Positions 1 through 8,626 of a stretch of DNA of 22,950 nucleotides are shown here, one piece after another. The notes beneath the pieces were generated by a model that had not been told where the DNA came from, searched no databases, and saw only the letters and a list, made by a program, of their open reading frames with translations. Within the stretch, counting starts at the first letter, position 1. Each line of letters opens with the position of its first letter. Location: assembly GCA_035640155.1 (NCBI GenBank), contig DASQWR010000068.1:1-22950 (forward strand), written 5' to 3'. The translations under genes were made by a program, and so were the position numbers. Origin of the DNA: JALYQB01 sp035640155. Lineage in GTDB: Bacteria > Actinomycetota > Actinomycetes > Mycobacteriales > Pseudonocardiaceae.

Positions 1-437
1 ACCGCGGGCCCCGGATGCCGGGCCCGCAGGTCCCGGCACCGGCGCCGCCGCGCCCCGGGGCCGGGGAAGCGGTGCTGGCCACCTGGCGTCGCCTGCTCGA
101 CAACGGCTCGCTGCAGGACGGCGAGCCGCACCTGGCCGGCACCGCACGGCCGGTGACCGCGCTGCTGTCGCCGGCCACCGCCGCCGACCTCGCGGTGAGC
201 TGGGGTGACACCATCACGGTGGCCACCGAACGGGGCGCGGTGAGCCTGCCGGCCGAGTCCGCGGAGCTGCCCCGCGGGGTGGTGTGGCTTCCGGCCAACT
301 CCGGACCGGCTACTGTCCGGCGCAGTCTCGGCGTGGGGCACGGCGCGGTGGTGACGGTTACCGCCACCGGGAGAACGGATCCAGACCCAGACCCGTCGAC
401 GCTCGACCGTCCACCGACTCAGGGAGACCGGCCATGA
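1..437 (+). CDS. nuoG: NADH-quinone oxidoreductase subunit G, C-terminal part (partial)
   Basis: The reading frame is open from the left edge (first full codon at 3) to a TGA at 435-437, so only about the last 144 codons are in view and the start lies outside. The visible part resembles the C-terminal molybdopterin-dinucleotide-binding-like beta domain of the molybdopterin oxidoreductase fold that ends actinobacterial NuoG (for example LSPATAADLAVSWGDTITV, then a GVVWLPANS stretch). NuoG is the peripheral-arm subunit that carries Fe-S clusters from its N-terminal half, which is not visible. The stop overlaps the nuoH start as ATGA, and nuoH to nuoN follow, which fixes the identity better than the tail alone. 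Confidence 0.88.
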   Translation, partial: RGPRMPGPQVPAPAPPRPGAGEAVLATWRRLLDNGSLQDGEPHLAGTARPVTALLSPATAADLAVSWGDTITVATERGAVSLPAESAELPRGVVWLPANSGPATVRRSLGVGHGAVVTVTATGRTDPDPDPSTLDRPPTQGDRP

Positions 438-1741
438 CACCCGGCGAGATCCTCGCCGACGACCCGTTCTGGCTCACGGCGATCAAGGTCGTGGCCGTCT
501 TCGCGCTGCTCATGGTCATGACCCTGTTCCTGATCTGGTTCGAGCGCCGGGTGGTCGGCCGGATGCAACATCGACCGGGCCCGAACCGGCACGGCCCGTT
601 CGGGCTGCTGCAGTCGCTCGCCGACGGGCTGAAGCTGGCGTTCAAGGAGGACATCCGGCCGGTCCTGGCCGACAAGTGGGTGTACTTCCTGGCGCCGGTG
701 ATCTCCACGATCCCCGCGTTCGTCGCGTTCTCCGTGGTGCCCATCGGCGGCCAGGTGTCGATCCTCGGTGAGCAGACGTTGCTGCAGGTCGCCGACCTGC
801 AGGTGGGCGTGCTGGTGTTCCTGGCCGCCTCGTCGATCGGCGTCTACGGCATCGTGCTCGCCGGCTGGTCGTCGGGCTCGCCGTACCCGCTGCTCGGCGC
901 GCTGCGCTCGGCCGCGCAGGTGATCTCCTACGAGATCGCGCTCGGGCTCTCCATCGTCGGCGTGATCCTCTACGCCGGCTCGCTGTCCACCGCGGACATC
1001 GTCGCCGCGCAGGGCGAGCAGTGGTGGTTCGCCTTTTTGCTCTTCCCGAGCTTCGCGATCTTCTGCGTGTCGATGGTCGGCGAGACCAACCGGGCCCCCT
1101 TCGACCTGCCCGAGGCGGAGTCCGAGCTGGTGGGTGGCTTCCACACCGAGTACTCGTCACTGAAGTTCGCCCTGTTCTTCCTCGCCGAGTACATCAACAT
1201 GGTCACCGTCTCGGCGATGGCGACGACGCTGTTCCTCGGCGGGTGGCACGCCCCGTGGCCGCTGACGTTGATCGCGGACGGCGCGCTGGACAGCGGCTGG
1301 TGGACCCCGCTGTGGTTCCTCGGCAAGACGCTCGCGGTGCTGTTCGTGTTCGTCTGGCTGCGGGGAACGCTGCCGCGGATGCGCTACGACCAGTTCATGC
1401 GACTGGGCTGGAAGGTGCTGGTCCCGGTCAGCCTGGCGTGGATCGTGCTGGTGGCGGGTGCCCGCGCGCTGCGGGGCGCCGAGGTCACCGGCACCCAGAT
1501 CCTCGTCGGTGGCGGGATCCTGCTCGTAGTGCTGGTGGTGGTGGCGCTGCTGCTGCCGGAGCGTCGACCCGCGGACGAGGACGCCGACCAGGTGCACACC
1601 GCGGGGTCGGACTACCCGCTGCCGCCGCTGGACCTGGTGGTTCCGCCGGTGCCGGACCGCCGCGCCGCGGTGGCCGCTGCCGAGCGCCAACCCGCCGTGG
1701 TCACCGCAGGACCGAAGGAGGAGACCGATGGGAGTGTTTGA
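434..1741 (+). CDS. nuoH: NADH-quinone oxidoreductase subunit H
   Basis: A 435-residue membrane subunit that, by family knowledge, forms the quinone chamber at the junction of the peripheral and membrane arms. The ATG at 434 overlaps the nuoG stop and has AGGGAG at 421-426 as ribosome binding site; the open frame upstream to 284 is not needed. Diagnostic motifs are ERRVVGRMQHRPGPNRHG near residues 37-54 and the acidic loop GETNRAPFDLPEAESELV near residues 216-233, which borders the quinone site. It is longer than the roughly 325-residue E. coli protein: after the usual eight helices there is an extra hydrophobic helix (about 355-375) and a hydrophilic Pro/Ala-rich tail of about 60 residues. 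The 3' end overlaps nuoI by 14 nt. Confidence 0.97.
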   Translation: MTPGEILADDPFWLTAIKVVAVFALLMVMTLFLIWFERRVVGRMQHRPGPNRHGPFGLLQSLADGLKLAFKEDIRPVLADKWVYFLAPVISTIPAFVAFSVVPIGGQVSILGEQTLLQVADLQVGVLVFLAASSIGVYGIVLAGWSSGSPYPLLGALRSAAQVISYEIALGLSIVGVILYAGSLSTADIVAAQGEQWWFAFLLFPSFAIFCVSMVGETNRAPFDLPEAESELVGGFHTEYSSLKFALFFLAEYINMVTVSAMATTLFLGGWHAPWPLTLIADGALDSGWWTPLWFLGKTLAVLFVFVWLRGTLPRMRYDQFMRLGWKVLVPVSLAWIVLVAGARALRGAEVTGTQILVGGGILLVVLVVVALLLPERRPADEDADQVHTAGSDYPLPPLDLVVPPVPDRRAAVAAAERQPAVVTAGPKEETDGSV

Positions 1742-2267
1742 TCCCGTCAAGGGTTTCGGCGTCACCTTCTCGACGATGTTCAAGAAGGTCGTCACCGAGG
1801 AGTACCCCGAGGTCAAGAAGATCACCGCCCCGCGGTGGCACGGCCGCCACCAGCTGAACCGGCACCCGGACGGGCTGGAGAAGTGCGTGGGCTGCGAGCT
1901 TTGCGCGTGGGCCTGCCCGGCGGACGCGATCCACGTCGAGGGTGCGGACAACACCGAGCAGGAGCGGTACTCCCCGGGCGAGCGCTACGGCGAGGTCTAC
2001 CAGATCAACTACCTGCGGTGCATCCTCTGCGGGCTGTGCGTCGAGGCCTGCCCCACCCGGGCGCTGACCATGCTCAACGACTACGAGCTCGCCGACGACA
2101 ACCGGCAGGACCTGATCTACACCAAGGAGGAGCTGCTGGCCCCCCTGCTGGAGGGCATGGAGCAGCCGCCGCACCCGATGCGCCTGGGGGAGACCGAGCA
2201 GGACTACTACGTGCAGGGCCCGCACCTCGAACCGGAGCACGGCACGGTGGGCGAGGAGGTGCGGTGA
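1728..2267 (+). CDS. nuoI: NADH-quinone oxidoreductase subunit I (2x[4Fe-4S] ferredoxin-like)
   Basis: A 179-residue Fe-S subunit that, by family knowledge, carries clusters N6a and N6b and passes electrons towards the quinone site. Two complete CxxCxxCxxxCP motifs are visible: C53, C56, C59, C63 and C98, C101, C104, C108. The start is ATG at 1728 with a strong AAGGAGGAG at 1715-1723, inside the last codons of nuoH. The amphipathic N-terminus (MGVFDPVKGFGVTFSTMFKK) is typical of the protein. It ends in a TGA at 2265-2267 that overlaps the GTG start of nuoJ. Confidence 0.98.
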   Translation: MGVFDPVKGFGVTFSTMFKKVVTEEYPEVKKITAPRWHGRHQLNRHPDGLEKCVGCELCAWACPADAIHVEGADNTEQERYSPGERYGEVYQINYLRCILCGLCVEACPTRALTMLNDYELADDNRQDLIYTKEELLAPLLEGMEQPPHPMRLGETEQDYYVQGPHLEPEHGTVGEEVR

Positions 2268-3160
2268 GCCTGCTCGCAGCCGTGCTCGCCCAGGCGCCAG
2301 CCGTCCCGGCGGACGTGGTGGGTACCGGCGAGGCCGTCGTGTTCTGGGTTCTCGGACCGCTGGCGCTGGCTGCTGCGCTGGCGATGGTCCTGGCCCGCAG
2401 CGCGGTGCACTCCGCGCTGTGGCTGGTGCTCACCATGCTGTGCCTGGGTGCCTTCTACATGGTGCAGCAGGCGCCGTTCCTGGGCTTCGTACAGATCATC
2501 GTCTACACCGGCGCGATCATGATGCTGTTCCTGTTCGTGCTGATGCTGGTCGGCCGGGATGGCTCTGACTCGATGGTCGAGGTGCTGCCCGGCCAGCGGG
2601 TCGCCGGGCTGCTCGCCGGGGTCGGCTTCGCTGCGCTGCTGGTGGGCGGGGTGGGCCGGTCGCTCGCCGATGTCGCGCCGGTGGGCCTGCTCGCGCAGAA
2701 CACCACCGGTGGGGGCAACACCGCGAACATCGGGCGGCGCCTGTTCACCGACTACCTCTTCCCGTTCGAGCTCACCTCGGCGCTGCTCATCACGGCTGCG
2801 GTGGGGGCGATGGTGCTGGCCTTCACCAACCGGGACCGCGCCAAGCGGCCCACCCAGCGGGAGCGGGTGGAGGCCCGGATCCGGGGGGAACGGATGTCAC
2901 CGCTGCCCGGCCCGGGTGTGTTCGCCACCGGCAACTCGGTGGCCACCCCGGCCCTGCTGCCGGACGGGACGGTGGCGCGAGAGTCGCTGTCGGACATCAT
3001 CGAGGCCACCACCCGGGAGAGCCTGGACGCGGACGTGTTCAGCGTGAGCGATGCCGCGCATCAGGCGGACTCCTACGCGTTGCGCGGGCCCGAGGTGGCG
3101 GCCGACTCCTCCGGCGATCCCATGCCGCGCCCGGCCGGTGAGAACGACCCGCAGCGATGA
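2264..3160 (+). CDS. nuoJ: NADH-quinone oxidoreductase subunit J, long actinobacterial form
   Basis: A membrane-arm subunit of 298 residues from GTG 2264, which overlaps the nuoI stop as GTGA and has AGGAGG at 2254-2259. The first roughly 185 residues hold five hydrophobic helices, including the characteristic stretch QIIVYTGAIMMLFLFVLML with its pi-bulge-type helix. The last 110 or so residues are hydrophilic, rich in Arg, Glu, Ser and Asp, and absent from the roughly 184-residue E. coli NuoJ. A tail of this kind is common in Actinobacteria, and its role is unknown to me. An open frame continues upstream to 1835 but would lie inside nuoI, so it is rejected. The stop overlaps the nuoK start as ATGA. 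Confidence 0.96.
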   Translation: MSLLAAVLAQAPAVPADVVGTGEAVVFWVLGPLALAAALAMVLARSAVHSALWLVLTMLCLGAFYMVQQAPFLGFVQIIVYTGAIMMLFLFVLMLVGRDGSDSMVEVLPGQRVAGLLAGVGFAALLVGGVGRSLADVAPVGLLAQNTTGGGNTANIGRRLFTDYLFPFELTSALLITAAVGAMVLAFTNRDRAKRPTQRERVEARIRGERMSPLPGPGVFATGNSVATPALLPDGTVARESLSDIIEATTRESLDADVFSVSDAAHQADSYALRGPEVAADSSGDPMPRPAGENDPQR

Positions 3161-3456
3161 ACCCCACCTACTACCTCCTGCTCTCCGCGCTGCTGTTCTC
3201 GATCGGCGCGGTCGGCGTGCTGGTGCGCCGCAACGCCGTCGTCGTGTTCATGTGCATCGAGCTGATGCTCAACGCGGTGAACCTGACCCTGGTCACCTTT
3301 GCTCGCATCAACGGCACGCTGGACGGGCAGATCATTGCCTTCTTCGTCATCGTCGTCGCGGCAGCCGAGGTCGTGGTCGGTCTCGCCATCATCATGCTGA
3401 TCTTCAAGACGCGCCGCTCGGCCTCGGTCGACGACGCGAACCTGCTGAAGTACTGA
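3157..3456 (+). CDS. nuoK: NADH-quinone oxidoreductase subunit K
   Basis: A 99-residue, three-helix MrpC-like subunit, the normal family length. The two intramembrane glutamates that take part in proton transfer are present as E35 (FMCIELMLNAVNL) and E71 (VVAAAEVVVGLAI). The ATG overlaps the nuoJ TGA, which suggests translational coupling. Ten bases separate its stop from the nuoL start. Confidence 0.98.
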   Translation: MNPTYYLLLSALLFSIGAVGVLVRRNAVVVFMCIELMLNAVNLTLVTFARINGTLDGQIIAFFVIVVAAAEVVVGLAIIMLIFKTRRSASVDDANLLKY

Positions 3457-3466
3457 AGGGGAACGC

Positions 3467-5398
3467 GTGGACGTGCTGCCCGTCGAGGGACTCGGCCAGT
3501 ACGCCTGGCTGCTGGTCGCGCTGCCGGCGTTCGGCGCGCTGGTGCTGCTCGTCGGCGGGCGCCGCACCGACCGCTGGGGCCACCTGCTCGGCTGCGCGAC
3601 CGTGCTGGGCGCGTTCGGCCTCGGCGTCGCGCTGTTCGTCCAGTCCCTCGGCCTGCCCGCCGAGGAGCGGGTGCGCGAGCTCAGCCTCGGCACCTGGATC
3701 GGCGTCGAGGCGTTGCAGGTGGACTTCGGCATCCGGCTGGACCCGCTCTCGCTCACCTTCGTGCTGCTCATCACCGGGGTCGGCGGGCTGATCCACGTCT
3801 ACTCGATCGGGTACATGAGCGACGACCCCGGCCGGCGCAGGTTCTTCGGCCAGTTCAACCTGTTCGTCGCGGCGATGCTGGTGCTGGTGCTCGGCGACAG
3901 CTTCGTCACGCTCTACCTTGGCTGGGAGGGCGTGGGCCTCGCGTCCTACCTGCTCATCGGCTGGTACCAGGGCCGGCCCTCGGCCGCGACCGCAGCGAAG
4001 AAGGCCTTCTTGATGAACCGGGTCGGCGACGTCGGCCTGCTGCTGGCGATCTTCCTGCTGTTCCGGGAGCTGGGCACCACGCAGTACACCGAGGTGTTCG
4101 CCCGGGCCGGTGAGATCGACGGCGCCACCATGCTGGCGATCACGATCCTGCTGCTGCTCGGGGCCTGCGGGAAGTCCGGCCAGTTCCCGCTGCAGGCGTG
4201 GCTGCCCGACGCCATGGAGGGCCCCACCCCGGTCTCGGCGCTGATCCACGCCGCGACCATGGTGACCGCCGGGGTGTACCTCATCGCCCGGTGCAACCCG
4301 CTCTACGACCTCACCGAGACCGGCCGGCTGATCGTCGCGATCATCGGCACGATCACGCTGCTGCTCGGCGCGATCATCGGCTGCGCCTACGACGACATCA
4401 AGAAGGTGCTCGCGTACTCCACGGTGAGCCAGATCGGCTACATGATCCTCGCGGTGGGGCTCGGGCCGGCCGGCTACGCGTTCGGGATCCTGCACCTGCT
4501 GACGCACGGGTTCTTCAAGGCCGGGCTGTTCCTCGGCGCCGGGTCGGTGATGCACGCGATGCACGACGAGGTCGACATGCGCCGGATGGGTGGGCTCGCG
4601 CGATACCTGCCGATCACGTTCGTCACGTTCGGCGTGGGCTACCTCGCGCTGATCGGCTTCCCGTTCCTGTCCGGCTACTACTCCAAGGACGCGATCATCG
4701 AGGCCGCGTTCGACGAGGGCGGCTGGCAGGGCTGGACGTTCGGCGGGATCGCGCTGCTCGCCGCCGCGCTCACCGCCTTCTACATGACCCGACTGGTGCT
4801 GATGACGTTCTTCGGTGAGAGGCGCTGGCAGGACCTGCGCACCGAAGACGGCGCCGAGTACCACCCGCACGAGTCCCCCCCGGTGATGTGGCTGCCGATG
4901 GTGCTGCTGGCCGCCGGGTCGGCCGGGGCGGGCTACCTGCTCTACGGCGGCGACCGGCTGCTGAGCTGGCTGGAGCCATCGCTCGGCCCCGAGATCGCCG
5001 TCGACGCGAGTCCGATCCCGCACGAGCTGGTGCCGCTGCTCACGGTCGCGCTCTCGGCGGCCGGGGCGCTGGTGGCCTACCTCGTGGTCGGGCGCCGCCG
5101 GGTGCCGGTGCAGCGCCCGGAGCGGGTGTCGCTGCCGGTGCGCGCCGCCCGCGCGGACCTGTACGGGAACGCGATCAACGAGGCACTCATCGCGCGGCCG
5201 GGCACCTGGGTGACCCGGGCGCTGGTGTTCATGGACAACAAGGGCGTCGACGGGCTGGTCAACGGCACCGCGGCGCTGCTGGGCGGGACGTCGGGCCGGG
5301 TGCGCAGGTTGCAGACCGGCTTCGTGCGCTCCTATGCCCTCGGAATGCTGGGAGGGTCGGTCCTGGTGATCGCCACGCTGCTGGCGGTGAGCCTGTAG
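3467..5398 (+). CDS. nuoL: NADH-quinone oxidoreductase subunit L (antiporter-like)
   Basis: The distal proton-pumping subunit, 643 residues, the usual size for NuoL with its long lateral helix. The start is GTG at 3467 with AAGGGGAA at 3456-3463. Key charged residues of the Mrp-type channel are present: E154 in LGWEGVGLASYLLIGW and K236 in GKSGQFPLQAWLPDAM, followed by the EGPTPVSALIHAATMV loop. An Arg-rich loop near residues 550-575 precedes the C-terminal amphipathic and anchor helices. Its TAG stop is directly followed by the nuoM ATG with no spacer. Confidence 0.98.
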   Translation: MDVLPVEGLGQYAWLLVALPAFGALVLLVGGRRTDRWGHLLGCATVLGAFGLGVALFVQSLGLPAEERVRELSLGTWIGVEALQVDFGIRLDPLSLTFVLLITGVGGLIHVYSIGYMSDDPGRRRFFGQFNLFVAAMLVLVLGDSFVTLYLGWEGVGLASYLLIGWYQGRPSAATAAKKAFLMNRVGDVGLLLAIFLLFRELGTTQYTEVFARAGEIDGATMLAITILLLLGACGKSGQFPLQAWLPDAMEGPTPVSALIHAATMVTAGVYLIARCNPLYDLTETGRLIVAIIGTITLLLGAIIGCAYDDIKKVLAYSTVSQIGYMILAVGLGPAGYAFGILHLLTHGFFKAGLFLGAGSVMHAMHDEVDMRRMGGLARYLPITFVTFGVGYLALIGFPFLSGYYSKDAIIEAAFDEGGWQGWTFGGIALLAAALTAFYMTRLVLMTFFGERRWQDLRTEDGAEYHPHESPPVMWLPMVLLAAGSAGAGYLLYGGDRLLSWLEPSLGPEIAVDASPIPHELVPLLTVALSAAGALVAYLVVGRRRVPVQRPERVSLPVRAARADLYGNAINEALIARPGTWVTRALVFMDNKGVDGLVNGTAALLGGTSGRVRRLQTGFVRSYALGMLGGSVLVIATLLAVSL

Positions 5399-6997
5399 AT
5401 GAGCAGCACCGTGTCCAACGGCAGCCTCGTGCTGCTCGCGCTGCTCCTGCTCCCGTTGCTCGGCAGCCTCGTGGTGGCGCTGATGCGCTCCACCCCGAGG
5501 CTGGCCAAGGCCACCGCGCTGCTCGTCGCGCTCGGGGAGCTCGTGCTCGCCGGGTTCGCCTGGTTCGCCTTCGACCCCGGCGGGGACCGGCTGCAGCTGC
5601 CGCTGTCGGTCGAGTGGATCCCGGCGTTCGGGGCGCGGTTCGCCCTCGGCGTCGACGGCATCGCGCTGGTGATGATCGCGCTGATCGGCGTGCTGGTGCC
5701 TGTCGTGATGGGCGCGTCGTGGGAGGAGAAGCTCCCCGAGGGCCGGACCGCAGCGGGCTTCTACTCGCTGCTGCTCGCCACCCAGTCGATGCTGATCGGG
5801 GTCTTCACAGCCACCGACGTCTTCCTGTTCTACCTGTTCTTCGAGGTCATGCTCGTCCCGATGTACTTCCTCATCGGGCGCTTCGGCGGGCCGCGCCGGC
5901 AGTACGCCGCAGTGAAGTTCTTCCTGTACTCGCTGCTCGGCGGGCTGGTGATGCTGGCGAGCGTCATCGGGGTGTTCGTCGTCAGCTCCGATCAGCTCGG
6001 GCAGGGCACGTTCGACTGGGCGACGCTGGTGACGATCGCGTCCGACATCCCGGAGAGCACCCAGATCTGGCTGTTCCTCGGGTTCTTCGTCGCCTTCGCG
6101 ATCAAGGCGCCGCTGGTGCCGCTGCACACCTGGCTGCCCGACGCCGGTGCCGAGGCCCCGGTCGGCGCCGGGGTGCTCCTGGTCGGCCTGCTGGACAAGG
6201 TCGGCATCTACGGTTTCCTGCGCTACTGCCTGCCACTGTTCCCGGACGCGTCGCGGCAGCTGGCGCCGCTGGTGCTGGTGCTGGCCGTGGTCGGGATCCT
6301 CTACGGCGCCCTGCTCGCCGTCGGGCAGTCGGACATGAAGCGGTTCGTCGCCTACACCTCGGTGGCGCACTTCGGTTTCATGGCGCTGGGCGTCTTCGCG
6401 TTCTCCACCCAGGCGCATGCCGGCGCGGTGCTCTACATGGTCAACCACGGCATCTCCACCGGGATGCTGTTCATCGTCGTCGGGATGCTGATGGCCCGCG
6501 GTGGGTCCCGTCTCATCGCCGACTACGGCGGGGTGGCCAAGCTGGCGCCGGTGCTCGCCGGGACGTTCCTGCTCGCGGGGCTCTCCTCGCTCGCGCTGCC
6601 GGGCACGAACTCCTTCGTCTCGGAGTTCCTGGTGCTGATCGGGTCGTTCCCGCGGGAGCCGGTGTACACCGTCCTGGCCAGCAGCGGCATCATCCTGGCC
6701 GCGCTGTACGTGCTCTGGGTGTACCAGCGCACCATGACCGGGCCGCTGCGCGGCGCCGCCGTGCTGGCAGACGCACCCGGAGCCGCGACAGACCCGGACG
6801 TGGCCACCGAGCGCGCGCGGGCGCGGTTCCCGGACCTGTCGGTGCGGGAGGTGGCGGTGCTCGCGCCGCTGGTGGTGCTGATCCTGGGGCTCGGGTTCTA
6901 CCCGCAGCCGGTGCTGGACGTGATCAACCCGGCGGTGCAGGCGACGCTCAGCGAGGTCGGGCTCTCCGATCCGGTGGCCGTACAGGAAGGGAGCTGA
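5399..6997 (+). CDS. nuoM: NADH-quinone oxidoreductase subunit M (antiporter-like)
   Basis: A proton-pumping membrane subunit of 532 residues, somewhat longer than the roughly 509-residue E. coli protein. E149 (FFEVMLVPMY), K236 (AFAIKAPLVPLHTWLPDA) and K267 (LLDKVGIYG) match the conserved channel residues. The ATG starts at the base after the nuoL stop, so re-initiation or coupling with nuoL is likely. A hydrophilic insertion near residues 455-475 lies before the last helix. The stop at 6995-6997 is one base before the nuoN GTG. Confidence 0.98.
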   Translation: MSSTVSNGSLVLLALLLLPLLGSLVVALMRSTPRLAKATALLVALGELVLAGFAWFAFDPGGDRLQLPLSVEWIPAFGARFALGVDGIALVMIALIGVLVPVVMGASWEEKLPEGRTAAGFYSLLLATQSMLIGVFTATDVFLFYLFFEVMLVPMYFLIGRFGGPRRQYAAVKFFLYSLLGGLVMLASVIGVFVVSSDQLGQGTFDWATLVTIASDIPESTQIWLFLGFFVAFAIKAPLVPLHTWLPDAGAEAPVGAGVLLVGLLDKVGIYGFLRYCLPLFPDASRQLAPLVLVLAVVGILYGALLAVGQSDMKRFVAYTSVAHFGFMALGVFAFSTQAHAGAVLYMVNHGISTGMLFIVVGMLMARGGSRLIADYGGVAKLAPVLAGTFLLAGLSSLALPGTNSFVSEFLVLIGSFPREPVYTVLASSGIILAALYVLWVYQRTMTGPLRGAAVLADAPGAATDPDVATERARARFPDLSVREVAVLAPLVVLILGLGFYPQPVLDVINPAVQATLSEVGLSDPVAVQEGS

Positions 6998-6998
6998 G

Positions 6999-8597
6999 GT
7001 GCTCGCTGAGCAGATCCTGGCGCAGGCCCAGCAGGTCCAGGCGCCGGCGATCGACTACGGTGCCGTTGCACCCGTCCTGGTGGTGCTTGGTGCGGCGTGC
7101 GCCGGCGTGCTGGTCGAGGCGTTCTTCCCGCGGCACCAGCGCTGGCCGGTGCAGGTGACGCTGACGCTGCTCGCGCTCGCCGCGGCCGGGGTGGCGCTCG
7201 GCCTGCAGCTGGCCGGGGACCGCACCGACGTGGTGACCCTCGCCGGCACGCTGTCGGTGGACGGCCCCGCGCTCTTCCTGTGGGGGACCCTGCTCGCCCT
7301 CGGGCTGGGGGCGCTGCTGCTCATCGCCGATCGCACCGTGGAGCCCGGCGGTGCCTTCGCGGCGGATGCCGCGGTCCGTCCCGGCACGGCGCAGGACCGC
7401 GCACAGAACGTGGCGGGACAGCGGGGCGGGGCGGACACCATGCTCGCCACCGACATGCAGACCGAGGTCTTCCCGCTCTTCCTGTTCTCCCTGGGCGGGA
7501 TGATGGTCTTCACCGCGGCCAACGACCTGCTCACGATGTTCATCGCGCTGGAGGTGCTGAGCCTGCCGCTGTACCTGATGTGCGCGCTGGCGCGCCGGCA
7601 CCGGCTGCTGAGCCAGGAGGCCGCGGTCAAGTACTTCCTGCTCGGTGCCTTCTCCTCCGCGTTCTTCCTCTACGGGGTGGCACTGCTCTACGGCTACGCC
7701 GGCTCGGTGACGCTGTCGGCCATCGCCGAGGCGTCCGGGGGCAGCCTGCGCTCGGACACCCTGCTCTTCGGCGGGCTCGCCCTGCTGGTGATCGGCCTGA
7801 TGTTCAAGGCGTCCGTCGGCCCGTTCCACACCTGGACGCCGGACGTGTACCAGGGCGCTCCGACGCCGGTGACCGCGTTCATGGCGGCATGCACCAAGGT
7901 CGCGGCCTTCGGCGCGATCCTGCGGGTGCTCAACGTCGGGTTCGAGACGACCAGCTGGACCTGGCGCGGCCTGCTGTGGGGCATCGCGATCGCGTCCATG
8001 GTGATCGGTGCCGTGCTGGGGCTGACCCAGACCGACGTGAAGCGGATGATCGCCTACTCGTCGGTCGCGCACGCCGGGTTCATCCTGGTCGGGGCCATCG
8101 CGCTCACCGAGCAGGGGCTGTCCGGCACCCTGTTCTACCTGCTCGCCTACGGCTTCACCACGCTGGCCGCGTTCGGCGTCGTGACCCTGGTGCGCGACGC
8201 CGAGGGCGAGGCGACCCACCTGTCACAGTGGGCCGGCCTGGCGAAGCGGTCGCCGCTGACCGCCGGAGTCTTCGCGTTCCTGCTGTTCGCGCTGGCCGGC
8301 ATCCCGCTCACCAGCGGTTTCACCGGCAAGTTCGCGGTGTTCTCCGCCGCGCTCGCCGACGGGATGGCGCCGCTGGTGGTGATCGCGCTGGTGGCCAGCG
8401 CCGTGGCGGCCTTCTTCTACATCCGGGTCGTGGTGTTGATGTACTTCAGCGAGCCCGCTGCCGACGGGCCGACGGTCAGCGTGCCCGGAGCGTTCGCCAC
8501 CGCAGCGATCACCCTCGGCGTGGTCGTCACGCTGCTGCTGGGGGTGCTGCCCGGCTTCGCCCTCGACTGGGCGGCCCTGGGAGGCTTCGCCTCCTGA
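6999..8597 (+). CDS. nuoN: NADH-quinone oxidoreductase subunit N (antiporter-like)
   Basis: The third antiporter-like subunit, 532 residues from GTG 6999, with GGAAGGGAG upstream at 6985-6993. Conserved residues include E185 (FIALEVLSLPLYL), K270 (MFKASVGPFHTWTPDVYQG) and K300. Between helices, residues about 112-155 form a hydrophilic loop rich in Ala, Gly, Gln and Asp. The E. coli protein (about 485 residues) is shorter, and a loop of this kind occurs in other actinobacterial NuoN proteins. It is the last nuo gene in the operon. Confidence 0.97.
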   Translation: MLAEQILAQAQQVQAPAIDYGAVAPVLVVLGAACAGVLVEAFFPRHQRWPVQVTLTLLALAAAGVALGLQLAGDRTDVVTLAGTLSVDGPALFLWGTLLALGLGALLLIADRTVEPGGAFAADAAVRPGTAQDRAQNVAGQRGGADTMLATDMQTEVFPLFLFSLGGMMVFTAANDLLTMFIALEVLSLPLYLMCALARRHRLLSQEAAVKYFLLGAFSSAFFLYGVALLYGYAGSVTLSAIAEASGGSLRSDTLLFGGLALLVIGLMFKASVGPFHTWTPDVYQGAPTPVTAFMAACTKVAAFGAILRVLNVGFETTSWTWRGLLWGIAIASMVIGAVLGLTQTDVKRMIAYSSVAHAGFILVGAIALTEQGLSGTLFYLLAYGFTTLAAFGVVTLVRDAEGEATHLSQWAGLAKRSPLTAGVFAFLLFALAGIPLTSGFTGKFAVFSAALADGMAPLVVIALVASAVAAFFYIRVVVLMYFSEPAADGPTVSVPGAFATAAITLGVVVTLLLGVLPGFALDWAALGGFAS

Positions 8598-8626
8598 GAC
8601 CCAGGTCCGGAGGTGGAGATGAGCGG

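Noticed and set aside
3404..6448. A 1014-codon open frame on the minus strand opposite nuoL and nuoM
   Set aside because: It is the GC-frame shadow of two clear nuo genes. The translation is low-complexity (His, Gln, Arg, Glu and Asp-rich) with no domain, and the opposite strand has full family motifs.
4888..7158. Long plus-strand frame across nuoL, nuoM and nuoN in another frame
   Set aside because: Arg/Ala/Gly-rich shadow translation with no motifs; three overlapping real genes are certain.
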